Positions 59,482-64,000 of a stretch of DNA of 64,000 bases are shown here, piece after piece. Numbering within the stretch: position 1 is the stretch's first letter; every line of letters starts with the position of its first letter. Below the pieces are notes generated by a model. The model saw nothing but the letters and a program-made list of their open reading frames with translations, searched no databases and had not been told where the DNA came from. This DNA is from Lutimonas vermicola. GTDB lineage: Bacteria > Bacteroidota > Bacteroidia > Flavobacteriales > Flavobacteriaceae. The position numbers and the translations under genes were made by a program. Location: assembly GCF_038433205.1 (NCBI RefSeq), contig NZ_JBCDNA010000001.1, positions 434,001 through 498,000 of the forward strand, written 5' to 3'.

Positions 59482-60930
59482 TTATAAATCTGCTTCTTTT
59501 TTATCAATGGTTTTTGCCGATTGTAATTGCGTTGCTAAAACCGCTGCAATAGCGAAAAAAACACCTCCGAATAAAATGGCATTGACAGCATTATTGTTTA
59601 ATATGTTTTTAATAATTGGACCGAAAGAAATGGTTTGTATGAGCATGGGAATTACGATCATCATATTGACAATCCCCATGTAAACACCTCTTTTTTCTTC
59701 AGGAATTACTCTGGAAACCATGGCATAAGGAATACCCATCATTGCCGCCCAACCAATACCCAGTAAAACCATAGGGGCGAGCAGTAACCATTTGTCATGT
59801 ATAAACGGCATGCTTAACATCGCAATTGCAGCAAAGAACAAACTGACAACATATATTTTTTTATTACCATACTTGGCAGCTATTGGAACCATCAATAAGG
59901 CTACAATCATCGTTACAAAATTATAAGTCCCATTCATTAAGGCAGCCTGACTTAAGGCTTGTTCAGAAAGTGATTGAATATTTTGTGCGAAAGACATATC
60001 GAGTTGGCTAACAGTTTCTCCTGCCTTGCAACTGTCCATAATACTTTCGGATTTGAGAATATCTTCATTGCTAATGCCAAGTAAACTGGTCTTTAACATT
60101 GGGGCAATAAATTGCCAGTAGATAAATAAGGCATACCACTGAAAAAAGTAGACCAAAGACAATTGTTTCATGAGTTTGGGCATGCCGCCAATAGCACGAA
60201 TAATTTCTTTTATTGGGTCCAGCAATCTTGACGTAAAAGGTTGCTCTTTACTTTTATTGATTTCCAATAATTCTTTATTTGACGGCGGTATTTCCGGGGT
60301 TTTAAATACAGACCATAAAATGGTTGTTACTGAAGTGATAGCTCCTAAAAAGAAGGAATAATAAACCCAGGCAGGTATGGTCGTTACTGCGGCTTCTGCG
60401 CATAAACCACCCTCTACAACCGGTTCGCTAAACCAATCTTGAAATAAGAACAATGAAGCATTGGCCAATACTATACCGGCTCCCACGAATAAACTCTGCA
60501 TTTGGTACCCAAAGGTTAATTGACTGTCGATGAGTTTATCACCAACAAAGGCCCTGTAAGGCTCCATCGCTGTGTTATTCGCTGCATCTAAAATCCATAA
60601 TAAGCCAACTGCAAACCATAAACCGGGACTAAATGGAAAAGCAAACAAGCACAGACTTCCTAAAATAGCGCCAAATAAGAAGAACGGTTTTCGCCTTCCC
60701 CACCGTGGAGACCATGTTTTATCAGAAATGGCGCCTATAATAGGTTGTACCAAAAGACCTGTGACAGGTCCTGCTAAATTAAGTAGTGGTAAGTCTTCAT
60801 GGTGAGCCCCTAAAAAAGAAAAAATAGGATTTACTGCAGTCTGTTGCAAACCAAAACTAAATTGAATACCTAAAAAACCAACATTCATGTTTAGTATTTG
60901 CCAAAAACTTAATCTAATCTTACCAGCCAT
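59482..60930 (-). CDS. MFS sugar symporter (SLC45/sucrose-type)
   Basis: A 482-residue inner-membrane protein with about 12 transmembrane helices. The opening FWQILNMNVGFLGIQFSFGLQQ and GPVTGLLVQPIIGAISDKTWSPRWGRRKPFFLFGA (given here in pieces) fit the maltose/sucrose family of H+-sugar symporters; the loop RWGRRKP is the MFS-conserved cytoplasmic motif. A long extracytoplasmic loop with one Cys lies at about 300-325. It would import a disaccharide from the periplasm. It leads the operon, transcribed away from the LacI gene over a spacer with two palindromic operators. Confidence 0.85.
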   Translation of the reverse strand: MAGKIRLSFWQILNMNVGFLGIQFSFGLQQTAVNPIFSFLGAHHEDLPLLNLAGPVTGLLVQPIIGAISDKTWSPRWGRRKPFFLFGAILGSLCLFAFPFSPGLWFAVGLLWILDAANNTAMEPYRAFVGDKLIDSQLTFGYQMQSLFVGAGIVLANASLFLFQDWFSEPVVEGGLCAEAAVTTIPAWVYYSFFLGAITSVTTILWSVFKTPEIPPSNKELLEINKSKEQPFTSRLLDPIKEIIRAIGGMPKLMKQLSLVYFFQWYALFIYWQFIAPMLKTSLLGISNEDILKSESIMDSCKAGETVSQLDMSFAQNIQSLSEQALSQAALMNGTYNFVTMIVALLMVPIAAKYGNKKIYVVSLFFAAIAMLSMPFIHDKWLLLAPMVLLGIGWAAMMGIPYAMVSRVIPEEKRGVYMGIVNMMIVIPMLIQTISFGPIIKNILNNNAVNAILFGGVFFAIAAVLATQLQSAKTIDKKEADL

Positions 60931-61074
60931 TATCTGTTTTACCTGATTAAAAATCTAATTAAAAATGACCACATTTGGTAGAAAATGAATCTCAATATCT
61001 ATTCTTAATGCGGCCTTTATGGGAATTACAAAGCAATTTACACTTTTATATAGTCTGAGTTTCAATATTTTTAA

Positions 61075-61109
61075 CGAAAACGATTTCGAATTTAACGAAA
61101 TCGTTTTCG
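61075..61109. promoter_or_regulatory. Paired LacI-type operators
   Basis: CGAAAACGATTTCG (61075-61088) and CGAAATCGTTTTCG (61096-61109) are exact reverse complements with 7 nt between them, and each arm is itself a near-perfect 14-bp palindrome around a central CG, as LacI-family sites are. The centres are 21 bp apart, two helix turns, so two dimers can sit on one face. They lie 36 nt before the LacI start and 145 nt before the MFS start. Confidence 0.8.
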
Positions 61110-61144
61110 AATTTTTTCATAACTTGTCTTGAATAACAAATACT

Positions 61145-62173
61145 ATGAAACCCGTCACTTTAAAACAAATTGCAGGCCAATTAAATATATCTGTTTCTAC
61201 GGTGTCAAAAGCTTTAAAGAATTACCCCGATGTTAGTAAGGAAACCAAGCTAAAAGTTAAGGAGTTGGCCAAAGTATTAAATTACCAACCTAATGCTTTT
61301 GCGGTTAATTTGAGAAGGAAGGAGTCTAGAACAATTGGTTTGATAATTCCTGAAATTGTCCATCATTTTTTTTCCACGATCATAAAAGGTATTGTTAATC
61401 AGGCAGAAAAAGAAGGATATTTAGTGATTATTCTTCAGTCAAATGAGTCATATGAGTTGGAAAAGAAACAGATTAACTTACTTTTAAATCAACACGTAGA
61501 TGGTATCATTATTTCTTTGGCGAATAATTCTACCAATTTTGATCATTTAAATCAAGTTGTGCTTTCAAAGAAACCTCTGGTAATGTTTGATAAAATTGCC
61601 AAATTAGTAAATTGCTCGAAAGTGATCATCAATGATCGAAAAGCAGCTTATACGGCAACGCAGCATTTAATCGATGCAGGCTGTAAACGCATAGCTCATT
61701 TTAGAGGATCCTTGTTACCTTTAAATTCAATTGACAGGTTTTTAGGTTACAGAAAAGCATTGCTGGATAATGGTTTACCTTACGATCCTGCATTGGTTTA
61801 CATCAGTGAATGTGATGATACAAGTTTTGAAGAGGGTAAAATGAATACCAGGAAATTACTTGAGGATCATGATGATGTAGATGGTATTTTTATCAGCACA
61901 GATTTAGTGGCCATTGGTGCTTTGACAGAATGTAACAAATTGGGCGTTAAAGTTCCCGATGATATCAAAATTATTGGTTTTAGCAATTGGTTTATGTCTA
62001 AGGTAGTATCACCAGCGCTTTCAACGATTGACCAACCGGGTTATTTGATGGGGGAAATGGCTTTTAAACAGCTTTATAAGGAAATTACGATGCAAAAAAA
62101 CAAGGAATCATACTATCCTGAAATTATTGAATTGGAGACAAAGTTAATTGTAAGAGAATCGACGGCTTCGTAA
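61145..62173 (+). CDS. LacI-family transcriptional regulator
   Basis: A 342-residue repressor-type protein. The N-terminal HTH (TLKQIAGQLNISVSTVSKAL) is followed by the hinge helix (LNYQPNAFAVNLRRK, about 46-60) that inserts into the central CG of the operator. The periplasmic-binding-protein fold (about 60-335) would bind a sugar effector (IGLIIPEIVHHFFSTIIKGI). It is divergent from the MFS-kinase-phosphorylase operon and lies 36 nt from the paired palindromes; it therefore most likely controls both itself and the operon, with a sugar or sugar phosphate as inducer. Confidence 0.92.
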   Translation: MKPVTLKQIAGQLNISVSTVSKALKNYPDVSKETKLKVKELAKVLNYQPNAFAVNLRRKESRTIGLIIPEIVHHFFSTIIKGIVNQAEKEGYLVIILQSNESYELEKKQINLLLNQHVDGIIISLANNSTNFDHLNQVVLSKKPLVMFDKIAKLVNCSKVIINDRKAAYTATQHLIDAGCKRIAHFRGSLLPLNSIDRFLGYRKALLDNGLPYDPALVYISECDDTSFEEGKMNTRKLLEDHDDVDGIFISTDLVAIGALTECNKLGVKVPDDIKIIGFSNWFMSKVVSPALSTIDQPGYLMGEMAFKQLYKEITMQKNKESYYPEIIELETKLIVRESTAS

Positions 62174-62304
62174 TAATTTACTTAATACATTTTGTCAACA
62201 TAACACCTACCTGCGTCAGGCGGTTTTCTCACCTCTCACTTCAACCCCGGATTAGCTCCTGACAGCAGTTGATCCTTTATAAGACACGACATTCGCTGTT
62301 CGAT

Positions 62305-62471
62305 CAGAACTCATCGCCTCGGAACTCATCACCTCGGAACTCATCGCCTCGGAACTCATCACCTCAGAACTCATCGCCTCGGAACTCATCGCCTCAGAAC
62401 TCATCACCTCAGAACTCATCGCCTCGGAACTCATCGCCTCGGAAGTGATCGCCTCGGAACTGAGGTGCTCA
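62305..62471. repeat. 15-bp tandem repeat array with inverted flanking copy
   Basis: About ten units of a 15-bp sequence GAACTCATCGCCTCG (variable A/G in the last-but-two and middle positions) run without spacers from 62307 to 62456, the last one altered (GAAGTGATCGCCTCG). At 62477-62489 GAGGTGATGAGTT is the exact reverse complement of AACTCATCACCTC in the array. On the minus strand the array would read (Met-Ser-Ser-Glu-Ala/Val) repeats, but no start signal or flanking conservation supports a gene. Confidence 0.85.
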
Positions 62472-62547
62472 CGCGCGAGGTGATGAGTTATCCTTCTCAC
62501 TTCTCACTTTAATCAAGTATTACCTTCTTGCATTAGAAGACTGCGCC

Positions 62548-62631
62548 TTCGATATTCAATATTCATTATTCTAAATTCCATTAGGATTACCTCCCTCCGG
62601 TCGGTGATCCTGGTTTGGGGAACGATGCCAA
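62548..62631. repeat. 84-bp direct repeat, copy 1
   Basis: This stretch and 62663-62746 are near-identical, 115 bp apart start to start. Shared text begins TTCGATATTCAATATTCAT and ends with AACGATGCCAA; the second part is an imperfect palindrome GGATTACC to GGTGATCC. The first half has a few substitutions, the last 49 bp only one. Confidence 0.85.
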
Positions 62632-62662
62632 AGTAAAATCATTCGAAATTCGACATTCCTTG

Positions 62663-62746
62663 TTCGATATTCAATATTCATGATTCGATATCCCCCAAGG
62701 ATTACCTCCCTCCGGTCGGTGATCCTGGTTCGGGGAACGATGCCAA
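62663..62746. repeat. 84-bp direct repeat, copy 2
   Basis: Second copy of the repeat above, ending 110 nt before the tRNA-Pro gene. The part GGATTACC, CCTCCGG, GGTGATCC can fold as a hairpin and resembles a REP/BIME-type palindrome. Nothing suggests a protein. Confidence 0.85.
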
Positions 62747-62821
62747 TAAAAGCTTTGACTCCCTTTGGTAGTGCATTTCTTTTTTTTACAGTTTTTTATG
62801 AGCAAGCTCACACAACTGCAT

Positions 62822-62851
62822 AAAAAAAGCCCTGCAAAATTTGCAAAGCTT
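62822..62851 (-). terminator. Terminator of the tRNA pair
   Basis: On the minus strand AAGCTTTGCA (from 62851) pairs with TGCAGGGCTT (to 62827; two G-T) and is followed by seven T residues. It lies 6 nt behind the end of tRNA-Pro. Confidence 0.75.
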
Positions 62852-62857
62852 TTATTG

Positions 62858-62932
62858 TCGGGGTGGCAGGATTCGAACCTGCGACCTCCTGCTCCCAAAG
62901 CAGGCGCGATAACCGGGCTACGCTACACCCCG
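62858..62932 (-). tRNA. tRNA-Pro (anticodon TGG)
   Basis: A 75-nt cloverleaf read on the minus strand: acceptor arms CGGGGTG and CACCCCG with discriminator A, anticodon loop CTTTGGGAG carrying TGG, and the T-loop GGTTCGAATCC. The CCA end is not encoded. It is followed by a terminator and preceded, 22 nt upstream, by tRNA-Ser, so the two may be cotranscribed. Confidence 0.96.
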
Positions 62933-62954
62933 AATCGGTTATCTTATCATTCTG

Positions 62955-63038
62955 CGGAGAGACAGGGATTCGAACCCTGGCAACGGTTACCCGTTGACAG
63001 ATTAGCAATCTGCTCCATTACCACTCTGGCACCTCTCC
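62955..63038 (-). tRNA. tRNA-Ser (anticodon GCT)
   Basis: An 84-nt class II tRNA read on the minus strand: acceptor GGAGAGG with TCTCTCC, discriminator G, anticodon loop TTGCTAA carrying GCT, a long variable arm with stem CAACGG/CCGTTG, and T-loop GGTTCGAATCC. The long variable arm and anticodon fix it as Ser for AGC/AGT codons. The CCA end is not encoded. Confidence 0.96.
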
Positions 63039-63261
63039 AATAACTTTTAAAAGAACTAAATTTTAGGTTTGCAAATGTATTATATGGAATAGAATCCTGC
63101 AAACATTTTTCATTTTATTTTACCAAAATAAAGGGACCGGGTTTTAATTAATTATTTCAATCTCTTTCGTGCTAAATTAAATTCTTTTTTTACAGTGAGC
63201 TCGTATATCATATGCCCTTGTTAATTTTTAATTTTACAAATACAATGAATCTAAAATGTGT

Positions 63262-63269
63262 TATATTTG
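63262..63269 (+). promoter_or_regulatory. Predicted -7 promoter element of the Gly/Tyr-rich lipoprotein gene
   Basis: TATATTTG fits TAnnTTTG, 40 nt before the ATG at 63310. The TTG -33 element is not clear. Confidence 0.35.
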
Positions 63270-63309
63270 TTTTGATATTATATAATTACATTTAACAATA
63301 AAAACAAGT

Positions 63310-63987
63310 ATGAAAAGATTTAAACAATTTATAATGCTATTGACCCTAGCATTGATTTTTGGAAGTTGTTCTGGCATTAAAGTAGTGGATTCATGGAAGG
63401 GTGATGAGATAGGAGACTTGAAAGATGAAAAAATATTGGTAATTGCCAGATCGGATGATATGGTGGGCCGTCAAAGATTTGAACAGGAAATTGCTGATAG
63501 ATTAAGAGCAGCAGGTATTGATGCGACAGAAAGTTATAAGAAATTCCCGTCGATGAAGCAAAATCAGGAACTAACTGAAGAACAAGTTGCTCAAAGAATT
63601 CAGATTATAAAAAATGAAGGTTTCAGTGGAGTTGTACTTACTGTTTTGAAAGATATGAGTAAGGAGGTTGTAACATCTGAGACAGGCGGATATGTATCCG
63701 GTGGTTATTATCCTTCATACTATGGTGGTTACTATGGTGGATTCGGTGGATATTACGGACGTGTATATTCTCCTTATGGATACGGTTATGGTGGAAGTTA
63801 TGTGCCTTCTGAAACACGAACCTATACCTCAGAAACTTATAGTTTGGAAACTGTTATGTACGATTTAAATAAGGAGCCTGGCAAACAATTACAAGGGGTT
63901 ATTTCGATTGATATTACAGATCCCAAATCGGCATCTAAAGTGGCACCACAATATGCAGATGCAGTTGCAAAACAGTTGAGCAAATAA
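63310..63987 (+). CDS. Gly/Tyr-rich lipoprotein
   Basis: A 225-residue protein with a lipobox (FGSC, C20). Residues 25-120 fold like a small alpha/beta domain that may bind a ligand (KILVIARSDDMVGRQRFEQEI, GFSGVVLTVL). The middle (about 125-170) is a low-complexity Gly/Tyr run with GGYYPSYYGGYYGGFGGYYG as the centre. The rest is a mixed segment with IDITDPKSASK. The run may be surface exposed. No family is recognised and no neighbours in the window help. Confidence 0.7.
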   Translation: MKRFKQFIMLLTLALIFGSCSGIKVVDSWKGDEIGDLKDEKILVIARSDDMVGRQRFEQEIADRLRAAGIDATESYKKFPSMKQNQELTEEQVAQRIQIIKNEGFSGVVLTVLKDMSKEVVTSETGGYVSGGYYPSYYGGYYGGFGGYYGRVYSPYGYGYGGSYVPSETRTYTSETYSLETVMYDLNKEPGKQLQGVISIDITDPKSASKVAPQYADAVAKQLSK

Positions 63988-64000
63988 TATATTTTTTTAA

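Noticed and set aside
62305..62471. CRISPR-like repeat array.
   Set aside because: The units are only 15 bp and abut without spacers; no cas gene is present.
62252..62500. Minus-strand 82-codon frame made of Met-Ser-Ser-Glu-Ala/Val repeats.
   Set aside because: It is entirely produced by the 15-bp tandem array, whose length is a multiple of three; no start signal, domain or neighbour supports a gene.
62671..63043. Several short open frames crossing the tRNA genes.
   Set aside because: They overlap two clear tRNA genes and the repeats, and have no family resemblance.

Overview
This is a stretch of chromosome from a member of the Bacteroidota, most likely a Flavobacteriaceae-like bacterium. 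The evidence is the low G+C, AT-rich sequence with promoter elements of the TAnnTTTG type, a fused lpxC/fabZ gene, a porX gene (type IX secretion regulator), TonB-dependent receptor and carboxypeptidase-regulatory-domain proteins, a 6S RNA candidate between zapA and rny, a menaquinone-type/UbiA prenyltransferase next to smpB, and many secreted proteins ending their signal peptides in SAQ/NSQ. No phage, transposase, CRISPR array or defence island was seen; most of the window is core-genome housekeeping.

Layout. 1-1.6 kb: end of an ABC-2 permease and a sigma-54-type response regulator that lacks its DNA-binding domain. 1.6-7.4 kb (minus): an ECF sigma / anti-sigma / Spy-like three-gene operon, then an M23 peptidase and a TonB-dependent receptor. 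7.6-10 kb (plus): a small coiled-coil protein, zapA, a 6S-type RNA, and ribonuclease Y. 10-13 kb: three outer-membrane barrel or DUF4421 proteins. 13.4-15.9 kb: smpB-ubiA family-maf operon and a lipoprotein. 16-25 kb: PEP carboxylase, clpB, a TlpA-like lipoprotein, a decayed gene, a TRIC-type channel and an MltF-like lytic transglycosylase. 25-34 kb: a GT2 glycosyltransferase, an HSDR_N-like nuclease-fold protein divergent from holA, yggS-family, DUF1015, serA, serC, and porX. 34-41 kb (plus): HD hydrolase, lpxD, lpxC/fabZ, lpxA, efp, a second lpxD-like gene and sucD, i.e. the lipid A acylation block. 41-48 kb: an M16 peptidase, fabG, a vWA-like membrane protein and a prohibitin-family protein.

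48-62 kb is the more accessory part. A five-gene minus-strand operon (TetR-like regulator, ABC1/UbiB kinase, flavin reductase, folE, and an SDR protein whose catalytic Tyr position is Ile) reads like a regulated pterin/flavin module; it has a perfect 9-bp inverted repeat just upstream. It is followed by xdhC and a cysteine desulfurase in convergent orientation, which suggests molybdenum cofactor sulfuration. Next comes a compact sucrose-type cassette (MFS symporter, PfkB sugar kinase, GH13_18 phosphorylase) divergent from a LacI regulator, with two operator-like palindromes 21 bp apart in the intergenic space.

62-63 kb is a repeat-rich spacer (a 15-bp tandem array with an inverted end copy, and an 84-bp direct repeat carrying an imperfect palindrome) lying before two minus-strand tRNA genes (Ser-GCT and Pro-TGG). 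A Gly/Tyr-rich lipoprotein gene closes the window.

Family assignments rest on motif recognition by eye; no database search was run. Where a likely translation start differs from the longest open frame, the reason is given in the entry.
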